From positions 1 through 32,230 of the forward strand of contig JAOZPA010000009.1 of assembly GCA_029932985.1 (NCBI GenBank): a stretch of DNA of 32,230 bases, given 5' to 3'. This DNA comes from Campylobacterales bacterium. Lineage in GTDB: Bacteria > Campylobacterota > Campylobacteria > Campylobacterales > JAOZPA01. The notes beneath the pieces were generated by a model. It was not told where the DNA came from. It ran no database searches and saw nothing but the letters and a program-made list of their open reading frames with translations. Below are positions 18,356-27,553 of this stretch, in pieces (the first letter of the stretch is position 1; every line of letters begins with the position of its first letter). Both the position numbers and the translations under genes were made by a program.

Positions 18356-20014
18356 TTACATATATACATAATCAGGACCATCGCCACCATAAGGTGTAAT
18401 CCAAGTTATGCCATTGTTTGGAGATTTAATATCACAAGTTTTACAATGAACACAGTTCTCTGCATGAATTCTCAAATTTTTGTTACCCTCTTTGTCAGTG
18501 TGTACTTCATATACTTCTGCAGGACAAAAACTCTCAGCAGGTCCACCAAATTTTGCAATATTGATGTTGTTAAAGCTCTCTTGGTCATCTATCACAAGGT
18601 GACAAATTTGCTCCTCATCGTGATGTGCTTTTGAGTAATAGACATCAGTAACTTTATCAAAAGTCAATTTTTTATCAAACTCTAATTTACCCTTAAATCT
18701 CTCTGTAAATGATGGCTCATAGTGAGCATTTAAAGTTTCATTATCGGCTTCTGTTGTAAGTTTGCCAAGCATTGGACAAGCCCCACCTGTAATAAGTTGA
18801 ACTCCATACATAAGTCCTCCTAAAACCATACCTTTAGACATTGCTTGTCGGAAATTTCGCACAGGGTAAAGGTCTTTAAAACTATAACTATCATTTTGAA
18901 ATGCTTTATTGTAGTTAGAAAGTTCAGCATCGCTAAAATCACCCTTTACAAGAGCCATAGCTGCTGTTTTTGCTGCCATAATTCCTGAATCTATCGCTAA
19001 ATGGATACCTTTAAGTCTTGCAGTTGATAAAAATCCAGCTGAATCTCCCACAATCATAAAACCATCGCCATAAAATTTAGGCATAGCATAATAACCACCC
19101 TCTGGCAGTGTTTTTGCACCAAACTCAAGGATTTTTCCACCCTCTAGTTTTTCAGATACAAAAGAGTGTGTTTTCCAAATCTGCATAGCTGCATGGATGT
19201 CAAATTTAGGGTCTTTATAATCAAGCCCAACAACAAGACCTAAAGCTACACGATTGTCACTAAGTCCATAGATAAATCCTCCACCAAACTCTTCACCACT
19301 TCTAAGCGGATAGCCCATTGTGTGAAAAACTGCTCCAGCTTCGATATTTCCCTTTGGTACAGACCAAATCTCTTTTACACCAAGTGAATAGATTTGAGGA
19401 TTTTTATTGTCATCAAGATTTAATTTAGCCGTTAAAGTTTTTGCCAAACTTCCTCTTGTACCCTCTGCTAAAATAGTAATATCTGCTAAAACTTGAGTAC
19501 CAGCTTGAAAATTTTTCATCTTCGTGCCATTATGGTCAATACCTGTATCTTTAGTTTTCGCACCTATCACTTTATCGCCATCATAAAGAATCTCATCAAC
19601 TGCAAATCCACTATAAATCTCTACACCTTTTTCAGTTGCAATATCACTAAGCCATCTACAAAGAGAAGCAAGTGAAGCGATATAATTCCCCTCATTGTTC
19701 ATATATGGTGGGTGAAATGGTAAAGTATAAGAATCATTTTCCATCAAAAATGCAGTAGAATCTGTCGTTACTTTTGAATCAAAAGGAATATCTTCAATCT
19801 TTAAGTCTGGTAAAAGTTCTAATAAACTTTCAGTCTTAATAACCGCTCCTGATAAAATATGACTTCCAATTGAAGCCCCTTTTTCTATCAATAAAATCCT
19901 CTTCTCTTCGCCTCTAGCCTTTAACTCGTCAGCAAGTTTAATAGCCGTCGCCAAACCAGCAGGTCCGCCTCCAACTACTAAAACATCAGTTTTTACACTA
20001 TCAACATTGTTCAT
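18356..20014 (-). CDS. Electron transfer flavoprotein-ubiquinone oxidoreductase (ETF-QO)
   Basis: FAD motif VLVVGGGPAGLATAIKLA; GSHILSGAVI; C-terminal 4Fe-4S region CPAEVYEVHTDKEGNKNLRIHAENCVHCKTCDIKSPNNGITWITPYGGDGPDYVYM. Confidence 0.93.
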   Translation of the reverse strand: MNNVDSVKTDVLVVGGGPAGLATAIKLADELKARGEEKRILLIEKGASIGSHILSGAVIKTESLLELLPDLKIEDIPFDSKVTTDSTAFLMENDSYTLPFHPPYMNNEGNYIASLASLCRWLSDIATEKGVEIYSGFAVDEILYDGDKVIGAKTKDTGIDHNGTKMKNFQAGTQVLADITILAEGTRGSLAKTLTAKLNLDDNKNPQIYSLGVKEIWSVPKGNIEAGAVFHTMGYPLRSGEEFGGGFIYGLSDNRVALGLVVGLDYKDPKFDIHAAMQIWKTHSFVSEKLEGGKILEFGAKTLPEGGYYAMPKFYGDGFMIVGDSAGFLSTARLKGIHLAIDSGIMAAKTAAMALVKGDFSDAELSNYNKAFQNDSYSFKDLYPVRNFRQAMSKGMVLGGLMYGVQLITGGACPMLGKLTTEADNETLNAHYEPSFTERFKGKLEFDKKLTFDKVTDVYYSKAHHDEEQICHLVIDDQESFNNINIAKFGGPAESFCPAEVYEVHTDKEGNKNLRIHAENCVHCKTCDIKSPNNGITWITPYGGDGPDYVYM

Positions 20015-20063
20015 AGTTACCTCTCTTTCTTTTCTTTCTAAGTTGCGATATTATTACATATAT

Positions 20064-20100
20064 TGACTTAAGTCTTATTTTTTATTGAAGATTTAAGTCA
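20064..20100. promoter_or_regulatory. Inverted-repeat operator candidate upstream of the ETF-QO/etf/mdh run
   Basis: TGACTTAAGTC (20064-20074) and GATTTAAGTCA (20090-20100) are inverted copies with one mismatch; the first contains the perfect palindrome GACTTAAGTC. Confidence 0.45.
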
Positions 20101-20348
20101 TAAATTAAAATTATATCTTACAAATCGTTACAAGGATTAAAAAAGTGATTATTTGATTTTTTTGTAATGCTTAGTTACAACTGTTATATTATTTTTCTAT
20201 AATCTTCAATTAATTTTAAATTCAACTAAATAGTTCTATCTCAACTTATCATTTTAATCCTCAATATGCTACTTTTAGAAACACTAAATTTCTTATAAAA
20301 TTCATTTATCGGTGAGTGTGCAGTTGTCCGAAGAGATAGGGTAGGAAT

Positions 20349-20924
20349 CTATTTTTTAGGGATTACTGGTGGCACAGGTTTTGGTTTTGGTTTTGGTTTT
20401 TTTGGTGGAGGTGGTTTAATAATTTTATTGATAGCTTTTACTTTAAAGGAGAGTTCTTTTGAATCTTTGATAAAGACCAAAATTTGATTCTCTTTTTTGT
20501 GTTTATGGAGTTTAAAGATTTCGATATTTTCTCTTATAATATCTTTTTGCATTGAGTTTTCACCACGAGTGGGCAATGAAAATTTTTTGGTACTCTCAAG
20601 TCGTAAAAGTGTATTTTTATTTTTAGAAACCACCCAGCAAATATAGGCATGAGGGAGATTGTAGATAGAATTTTTGGAAAAGAAACAGGCTCTATCGTAA
20701 TTTTTTTCATTTGAAATTATCGAAATATCCCCCTGCATTTGTAACAAATCCAGATACAAAAGTTTATAGGAATCTATATCTTTTTCACTTGCCTCTAGGT
20801 GATTATGGAGATTCAAGGTGGAGCTTTTGACCACATTTAAATTTTTGAACAATGCAAACAGTACCAAACTCAAAAGTGCCACAGAGATTAACACCTCCAT
20901 AAGGGTAAAAGCTTTTCTATTCAT
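20349..20924 (-). CDS. Type II secretion pseudopilin-like protein with Pro/Lys-rich C-terminal tail
   Basis: Prepilin N-terminus MNRKAFTLMEVLISVALLSLVLFALF; tail KPPPPKKPKPKPKPVPPVIPKK. Confidence 0.75.
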   Translation of the reverse strand: MNRKAFTLMEVLISVALLSLVLFALFKNLNVVKSSTLNLHNHLEASEKDIDSYKLLYLDLLQMQGDISIISNEKNYDRACFFSKNSIYNLPHAYICWVVSKNKNTLLRLESTKKFSLPTRGENSMQKDIIRENIEIFKLHKHKKENQILVFIKDSKELSFKVKAINKIIKPPPPKKPKPKPKPVPPVIPKK

Positions 20925-20945
20925 TAATAAATTCTATTTCCACTT

Positions 20946-21497
20946 CTATTTCCACGGCTTTGCAAAAACTTGTGTCCAATACACACCACTCACTGCAATT
21001 CCCATCTGAATAAAATCTTGATTCATAATATTTACACAATGCCCAGGACTATCCAGCCACCCAGCCACCACCGATTCCTCACTATCATAACCTTTAGCGA
21101 TATTTTCACCCCAAGTCTGCCAACTATATTTAACTCGATGCAATCTCTCACCAGCATTTGTGCCGTCACTTCCCTGATGGTCAAAAAAATTATTTGAATT
21201 CATATCATCACTATGAATCTGCGAAGCCTCCACAATTTTCTCATCCCACACAACTGTCCCAGCACTATAAAAATACTCATCACCACAATATCGGCTAACT
21301 TTTCTCGCCTCATTCACCAAATAAACCAACTTCGCTACATCAATCTGCTTAGGAGCATCAAGATAATTTTCATCACTATCCGCATTACCATTTTCATCAA
21401 TCACATTTTCAGTTGACGGCTCATCTTCACTAACTGTCACAGAACAACCTGCAAATGCTATGAGCAAACAGCAACTAAATATTATACTTTTTTTCAT
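20946..21497 (-). CDS. CAP/SCP-PR1 domain lipoprotein
   Basis: MKKSIIFSCCLLIAFAGCS lipobox; AxQIHSDDM...FFDHQG...GERL...WGENIAKGY...VVAGWLDSPGHCVNIM. I prefer this Met over the upstream start at 21533 because AGAGGA precedes it. Confidence 0.85.
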   Translation of the reverse strand: MKKSIIFSCCLLIAFAGCSVTVSEDEPSTENVIDENGNADSDENYLDAPKQIDVAKLVYLVNEARKVSRYCGDEYFYSAGTVVWDEKIVEASQIHSDDMNSNNFFDHQGSDGTNAGERLHRVKYSWQTWGENIAKGYDSEESVVAGWLDSPGHCVNIMNQDFIQMGIAVSGVYWTQVFAKPWK

Positions 21498-21548
21498 ATT
21501 TTTCCTCTCTTTATAATCTATTTGGCTTAACAACCCCTAACGGAAATT

Positions 21549-23084
21549 TTATCCATCCATCAAACCTACTCGGATAGATTCTGCAAGGCTAGTTTGTCCG
21601 CTTGATAAAAGTTCCAAAATTGCATCTGAAAGTGTTATCATACCGTTTTTTTTAATTTTTTCCCTGATTTGGTTTTCAGTTAATCCATTTTTTATCATAT
21701 CTTGAACTTTATCATCTATCACAAATAGTTCACCAACCGCTACCCGACCGCTATATCCCGTGAAGTTACACGATTTGCAACCCACCGCTTTGTAAATTAT
21801 GCCAGTTATATTAAACTCTTTTGCAACCTCTTGGGGGGCTATGGTTTTTTGTTTGCATTCATCACAAATTTTTCTTACTAATCTTTGGGCTAAAACCCCC
21901 AAAACGGTGGAGGAGATGAGAAAATCTTCCACCCCCATATCAAATAATCTAGTGATTGCCGATGTGGAATCATTTGTGTGAAGTGTACTTAAAACTAAGT
22001 GACCTGTGAGGGCTGATTGGATTGATATTTTGGCAGTTTCGCCATCTCGAATTTCACCTATCATAATAACATCGGGGTCTTGTCGCAAAATTGACCTAAG
22101 TGCTGAGGAAAATGTCAAACCAGCTTTGGTGTTCACTTGGACTTGATTTATATTTCCTGCATTATACTCCACGGGGTCTTCAACTGTGATAATATTTTTG
22201 TCAGGAGTTGAGATGTGTTGTAAAAAAGCATGAAGAGTTGTTGATTTTCCGCTTCCCGTAGGTCCAGTTACCAGAATCATCCCATGAGTATGATTTAATA
22301 ATTTGTAAAAACTTTTTGTTAATGTTTCATTAAATCCTAGCTCTCCTAATGAGGGGATAGCATCACCCTGCATCAAAATCCTCATAACAACCCTCTCACC
22401 ATAATATGTGGGGAGCATCGAGACACGAATGTCAAGACTTTTTCCTGCAATTGTGACTTGGGTTCTACCATCTTGTGAGACTCTTTTTTCGGAAATATCA
22501 AGGTTTGAGATAACTTTAATACGACTTATTACAAGTGAAGTGATATTTTTATCTAAATCGATATGCTTGGTCAAAGCTCCATCGACCCGAAATCGAACCT
22601 CACCTTTGTGTTGGGCATTTTCGATATGAATATCACTCGCATTTTTTTGGATAGCTTGAAAAAATAGAGAATTTACCAGCTTGATAATTGGGGCTGATTC
22701 CTCATTTGAGAGTAAATCTTGGGAATTTTTTAGAAACTCCAAAAGGTCAGTTTCCACCTCTATAAACTCTTTATTTGTTGCCGTTTGGGTATCTATTTTT
22801 TCAAAATCACTACTTCGCTGAATCTCTAAAAATTTATTTTTAAGCCTACTAAATGACTCTATATCCAACTCAACAATTGGCAAGTTTAGATTCTCTTTTG
22901 AGAGATATGCTAAAGCATCACTAAGCGATTGGGAGTTTATGACCACCGAATCCTCACCATCCACTTCACTAAAAAGTAGGTCATATTTAATCGCCAAATC
23001 TATATCAATATTTTCAAGCGTTAGGGGGACTAAATCAACATCTTGAAGTTTTTTGACCTTAAGAATCTCCACTTTTACTCCCAT
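21549..23084 (-). CDS. gspE: Type II secretion ATPase GspE
   Basis: Walker A GPTGSGKSTTLHAF; DPDVIMIGEIRDGETAKISIQSALTGHLVLSTLHTNDS; CxxC...CxxC zinc motif. Confidence 0.92.
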   Translation of the reverse strand: MGVKVEILKVKKLQDVDLVPLTLENIDIDLAIKYDLLFSEVDGEDSVVINSQSLSDALAYLSKENLNLPIVELDIESFSRLKNKFLEIQRSSDFEKIDTQTATNKEFIEVETDLLEFLKNSQDLLSNEESAPIIKLVNSLFFQAIQKNASDIHIENAQHKGEVRFRVDGALTKHIDLDKNITSLVISRIKVISNLDISEKRVSQDGRTQVTIAGKSLDIRVSMLPTYYGERVVMRILMQGDAIPSLGELGFNETLTKSFYKLLNHTHGMILVTGPTGSGKSTTLHAFLQHISTPDKNIITVEDPVEYNAGNINQVQVNTKAGLTFSSALRSILRQDPDVIMIGEIRDGETAKISIQSALTGHLVLSTLHTNDSTSAITRLFDMGVEDFLISSTVLGVLAQRLVRKICDECKQKTIAPQEVAKEFNITGIIYKAVGCKSCNFTGYSGRVAVGELFVIDDKVQDMIKNGLTENQIREKIKKNGMITLSDAILELLSSGQTSLAESIRVGLMDG

Positions 23085-24948
23085 TGTTACCTTGGTTGAA
23101 GTTGTTTTTTTTGTTTAATAGAAATTTCTTTGCTCGTTTATTGTATCTTGACTGGAGTAAATCTAGCTCAGACAAAAGTTTTCTAATATCTTTTAAGTTT
23201 GAGCTTGTTGGGATGATATATGGTGTGATGTAGATTACGATACTGATTTGGTCTTCAGACCTTCCTTTATAAGTGAATAGATTTCCAATCAATGGAATAT
23301 CTCCGAGAAATGGAATTTTTGAGGTACTCATCCCCTCACTACTTTTTGTTAATCCACCTAAAATTACAGTTTCGCCATTTTGTACTGTTGCGGTTGTGCT
23401 GACTTGTCGTTTTAGGGTGGTTGGTCGGTCACTAATCGCTCCAGACGATGCATCTATATCCTCTATTTTGGTAGCAATATCTAAGATAACTTTATTTTTA
23501 ACGGTAAGTCTTGGTTTGACTTTTAGAGTCAGCCCTATATCTTCTCGTGAGTAGCTATTTCGTGTTAAATCGGTTGCATTATCACCAGAGGTTGAGCTTG
23601 TTAAAATGGATTGAGTTTTACCAATATAGATAGATGATTCTTTGTTGTTTGAGCATAATATGGTGGGTTCGCTTAGAATATTAGCAGCCCCATCTGTTCT
23701 TAAAAGTGAAAGTGAAAGTCCTATTGCCATCCCCTCTTTGATGGTTTCCATTGGGAGATAGGTAGAGATTGCACTAGAGATTGCCACACTCGGGCCACCT
23801 AAATTTGTGCCTAAACTATAAAGTCCATTTGAGCTGACTCGCCCTCCCTCTAATCCATATTTAAATCCAACTTGTGAAGCCATATTGTTGCTAATCTCGA
23901 CGATTCTTGCCTTTACATATACTTGAGGTTTTTCAACATCTAGTAACTCAACAATTTTTTTTATCTCTGCAAATCGTTCGGGGGTTTCCAAAATAACCAA
24001 AGCATTTCTCTCTAAATCACTTGTAATAATTTGCTTAGGGGTTTTTGATGAAGTTTTTTTACTGGTTGTTTTTCTGATGAGAGTAGTATCTTTTGATATG
24101 AGATTTACTAAAATCTTTTCCATCTGCTCAACACTGGAGTTTTTTAACTCAATAATATACATCTTCTGACTCGAAACTTTATCTTCAACATCAAGCTTGG
24201 TAATTAAATTTTCAAGCACAGCAACATTTTCTGCCCGTCCTATAATTATCAAAGCATTAGTTGCACTATCCATAATTACTTTAGTTTGCTGAGTCTCAAT
24301 TTTTTTATCAAAAAAAGTTTGAGCCACTGTATTTACTTGGGTGTAAATATCTCTAGCTTTTGCATGTTGTAGCTCTACAAATTTCAAAATCTTCTTTTCA
24401 TCTTTTTCCACCATTTTTATAACTTTTGCCACAGATTCTATCGCTTTTGGATAATCGGTGATGACTAAAAGGTTATTTTTTTTGAAAAATGTGGTTTTTG
24501 CTCTTTTGGATAAAAGTAATCTGATTTTTGAATTTATCGTAGCTGATGAGATATTTTTGAGTTTAAAAACTGTTGTTTGAAGTAGGTCCCCATCTGTATT
24601 TCCACTTTTTGAAACCTCCAAACCTGACCCAGCAGCGGTGGTACTTCTGACAACTTTCCAAACCCCCTCACTACTTTTAACAATTGTAAAACCTTTTGTT
24701 TCTAAAATTGAGATAGCCAAAGGTAAGAGTTCCGATTTACATATAGCTTTTTGAGCGATAAAATCAACCTTTCCTGAAATGGATTTTTGCAATAAAATAT
24801 TTTTATTTGTGATTTTGGCAACCATCTTTACAAACTCTTTTATCTCCATATCTTTAAAGTTTAATTCCACCTTTTCACAATCCAACTCTCGGGCATTTAA
24901 AACCCCAAAACACAACACAATTAGTAAAAATAATTTACCTAACTTCAT
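23059..24948 (-). CDS. gspD: Type II secretion secretin GspD
   Basis: N0/N1-type repeats; VYVKARIVEISNNMASQVGFKYG; C-terminal VQNGETVILGGLTKSSEGMSTSKIPFLGDIPLIGNLFTYKG secretin signature. Confidence 0.92.
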   Translation of the reverse strand: MKLGKLFLLIVLCFGVLNARELDCEKVELNFKDMEIKEFVKMVAKITNKNILLQKSISGKVDFIAQKAICKSELLPLAISILETKGFTIVKSSEGVWKVVRSTTAAGSGLEVSKSGNTDGDLLQTTVFKLKNISSATINSKIRLLLSKRAKTTFFKKNNLLVITDYPKAIESVAKVIKMVEKDEKKILKFVELQHAKARDIYTQVNTVAQTFFDKKIETQQTKVIMDSATNALIIIGRAENVAVLENLITKLDVEDKVSSQKMYIIELKNSSVEQMEKILVNLISKDTTLIRKTTSKKTSSKTPKQIITSDLERNALVILETPERFAEIKKIVELLDVEKPQVYVKARIVEISNNMASQVGFKYGLEGGRVSSNGLYSLGTNLGGPSVAISSAISTYLPMETIKEGMAIGLSLSLLRTDGAANILSEPTILCSNNKESSIYIGKTQSILTSSTSGDNATDLTRNSYSREDIGLTLKVKPRLTVKNKVILDIATKIEDIDASSGAISDRPTTLKRQVSTTATVQNGETVILGGLTKSSEGMSTSKIPFLGDIPLIGNLFTYKGRSEDQISIVIYITPYIIPTSSNLKDIRKLLSELDLLQSRYNKRAKKFLLNKKNNFNQGNNGSKSGDS

Positions 24949-25765
24949 ACTCTATCTCCTTAATCTCTTCGCCTCGTAATATTGATATTTGTAGCATATC
25001 TATTTTGTCTAAATTTTTAAAAAAGTAAAATGCATCTTTGTTACTTTTTAATTCTCTCCCATTTATCTCTTTGATAATATCTCCCTTTTGTATCCCTAAT
25101 TTATGAAAATCAGAATCTTTTTTAATCTTCAAAACTTTAAAGCCATCAGAATTCTTACCTTTTTTGTTTGGCATAATTGTTATATCTTTCCAAACTTTCT
25201 CTAAATTATTTTTATAATAATCTATTTTTTTCCGCTCAATTTTTTTAGGTTCAAATTCTTCATCATCCAATTTAATAGATTTCTTAATTTTTGGTTTTTT
25301 CACATCTTTATAAGAGGGTTTTTTATCATCTTTTCCACTCTTTATCTCTAGCTTATAATCCTTTTTATTTTTATTTAAAATTATATATGCTTGAAATATA
25401 GATATGAGTTTATAGCCCTCAAAAACTTCACCTGCCAAAATTGTATCTATCTTTTTATTATATTTGATTGTCGCTAACTTTACATCAGTTGAGTTATAAA
25501 GTGCGATTAATTCAAACTTTTTAATTGAGATTATATTTTTTTTTGGAGGTTTTTTAATCTTTAGCTTCTTTTTTACAGGTGCATTTTTTTTATTTGTCGC
25601 CTTGAAAGTATAAAAAAATGGTTTTTGCTCCGATGAAATCTTTTGACTGACTCCCTCTGCAGGTAAAAATTGTTTAGAGATGAAAAAAATAAATTTTACT
25701 ATTAATACTATTGAAAGCAGAAGTAATAAAAAATTTATAAACTTAGATTTAAAACTTTTTTTCAT
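24935..25765 (-). CDS. gspC: GspC-like protein with C-terminal PDZ domain
   Basis: Single N-terminal TM; HR-like region; PDZ-like KVLKIKKDSDFHKLGIQKGDIIKEINGRELKSNKDAFYFFKNL; precedes gspD. Confidence 0.75.
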   Translation of the reverse strand: MKKSFKSKFINFLLLLLSIVLIVKFIFFISKQFLPAEGVSQKISSEQKPFFYTFKATNKKNAPVKKKLKIKKPPKKNIISIKKFELIALYNSTDVKLATIKYNKKIDTILAGEVFEGYKLISIFQAYIILNKNKKDYKLEIKSGKDDKKPSYKDVKKPKIKKSIKLDDEEFEPKKIERKKIDYYKNNLEKVWKDITIMPNKKGKNSDGFKVLKIKKDSDFHKLGIQKGDIIKEINGRELKSNKDAFYFFKNLDKIDMLQISILRGEEIKEIEYEVR

Positions 25766-26270
25766 AAATCCACCCCTCTTTAGTTTTTTTCAGATATTTT
25801 TTTAGCTTTGTAAATGATTTTGATTTATCAGTTTTAAAAAATAATTTTATCTCTCTTTTTTCTAAATCAACCACACCTTCCGCTTCTCCAAAATTTCCAC
25901 TAAGCTCAATATCCACCATATCAAAATTTATAATTGATTGGGTAAGCAGTAAAGTTTTGATTCCAACGGGAATTATATCTTGTAAAGATTGAGCAGGAAT
26001 GAAATTTGTGATTTCTGCACTATTTGTAAAAAGAGTGGTAGCAATATTTATATTTTCAAAAGTAGCAACATCCATATCCTCAAAAAATAGTTTTCCCTCA
26101 CTCAATTTTATATCAAAAATCCCCTCATCTATCTTTTCATCACTAATAATCAGTTTTTGCTCCTCTAGTTGCTTCTCCGCCAAAAAATATAACTCCTTTT
26201 TAGGAAGAAAAAACATCACTGATAGATAAAAAATCAGCAATCCAATTAGAATTTTTATTGCCAACTGCAT
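25749..26270 (-). CDS. GspN-like inner-membrane protein
   Basis: Single N-terminal TM and beta-rich GspN-like composition; position between gspM-like and gspC-like genes. Confidence 0.5.
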   Translation of the reverse strand: MQLAIKILIGLLIFYLSVMFFLPKKELYFLAEKQLEEQKLIISDEKIDEGIFDIKLSEGKLFFEDMDVATFENINIATTLFTNSAEITNFIPAQSLQDIIPVGIKTLLLTQSIINFDMVDIELSGNFGEAEGVVDLEKREIKLFFKTDKSKSFTKLKKYLKKTKEGWIYEKKF

Positions 26271-26647
26271 TCTAAATTAACCTCATATTTTTCATCTACA
26301 ACCTTACTTTTAAATTTAATAATTTTTACCTTTAAATTCCAAATATCTTTTATCAATTTATTGTAGATTTTTGGATTTAACTTAACAAAAGAGGCTTTTA
26401 ATTTTCTCTTTTTCTTAGAAAAACTTTTTACAGATTGTTTTGGTAAATATTTTTTTATGGCATCCAATCTAATTTTAATCTTACTATTTTTCCAAGATTT
26501 CTTTAGCTCACCAATAGTTGCTATTTTCTCCTCTTGAACTCTTATCTCATCTAAACTTTTCACAAAATTTGAGTAGCTTGATGCTTTATAGAAGATAGAA
26601 AAAATCAAAATAGCTACCGCACCTATTAATAAAAACTCTTTTTTCAT
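26255..26647 (-). CDS. GspM-like small inner-membrane protein
   Basis: N-terminal TM plus short basic domain; position between gspL-like and gspN-like genes; sequence alone is weak. Confidence 0.45.
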   Translation of the reverse strand: MKKEFLLIGAVAILIFSIFYKASSYSNFVKSLDEIRVQEEKIATIGELKKSWKNSKIKIRLDAIKKYLPKQSVKSFSKKKRKLKASFVKLNPKIYNKLIKDIWNLKVKIIKFKSKVVDEKYEVNLECSWQ

Positions 26648-27528
26648 ATATTTGCCCTAATCACCATAATATCTTTATTTACAGTCATCTTTTTTATAAA
26701 TTTCTCTTTTGAAAGTTGAGATTTAATTTTCACTCCATTTTTGGTTTTTGGATTTACTTTTATCATAAGCAAAAGCTTTTTTTTCTCAAGGTTAAACATT
26801 GTAATTTCACCTTTATGTTTCATAATCGATTTTATAATAATCAAACTTACATCCCGTTTGTTTCTCTCCGTCTTATCAAGTGTATCATATTTTTGATAGA
26901 TATTTTTTAATTGATAAGTTGAGTTTGGCAAACCTGTTTTTTTCACAAACTCCTCAAACTCTATCTCTTTAATTTCCGTTTGTATGCCGTAACCCCAAGC
27001 CTCCACAAAATTAAGAAGAGCAAAAAACAGAATCAAACCTGAAAGTATATAGATTTGCATCTGTGTGAAAAAACTTTTTGATGAGATTCGAGTAGAAAGT
27101 CCTGTTGGCTTATAATTTTCATTTGCAGGGTAGAGAGTGATTTTATCGCTAATAAAACCCACTTTCAAAATCGTCGCAATCTTATCTATCTCAATAAGTG
27201 CATTTTCCTCATCAAGGTAGATGGGGGTTTTGAAAAACTTATTTTCAAATTGTGCAAAATAGATTTTACCAATCTGCTCCGCTTTTATATTTATGGTTTT
27301 CATAAAATTCACAATCTGTTTTTCACTAAAAGCTATGAAAATAAACTCTTCATTCTCTTTGGAAACTATATAATTATATTCATCATTTGGCAAAAATCCC
27401 TCAAAGAGTGCTTTTGCATATTTTTTTGCCTGAAATGCGAACTTTACAGGCAATTTTTTTTTCTTCACCCAATAAAACTCAGGCGAGAGAATAATATTAA
27501 AACTCTTTTGAAGATTTAATGATTTCAT
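26644..27528 (-). CDS. GspL-like protein
   Basis: Cytoplasmic domain, single TM (IYILSGLILFFALLNFVEAW), ferredoxin-like periplasmic end; position next to gspK. Confidence 0.55.
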   Translation of the reverse strand: MKSLNLQKSFNIILSPEFYWVKKKKLPVKFAFQAKKYAKALFEGFLPNDEYNYIVSKENEEFIFIAFSEKQIVNFMKTINIKAEQIGKIYFAQFENKFFKTPIYLDEENALIEIDKIATILKVGFISDKITLYPANENYKPTGLSTRISSKSFFTQMQIYILSGLILFFALLNFVEAWGYGIQTEIKEIEFEEFVKKTGLPNSTYQLKNIYQKYDTLDKTERNKRDVSLIIIKSIMKHKGEITMFNLEKKKLLLMIKVNPKTKNGVKIKSQLSKEKFIKKMTVNKDIMVIRANI

Positions 27529-27553
27529 ATTTTTATATATAAAAACATTTTTC

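Noticed and set aside
18275-18634. 119-aa plus-strand ORF
   Set aside because: Antisense to the conserved ETF-QO C-terminus and its upstream gap; no protein family features.
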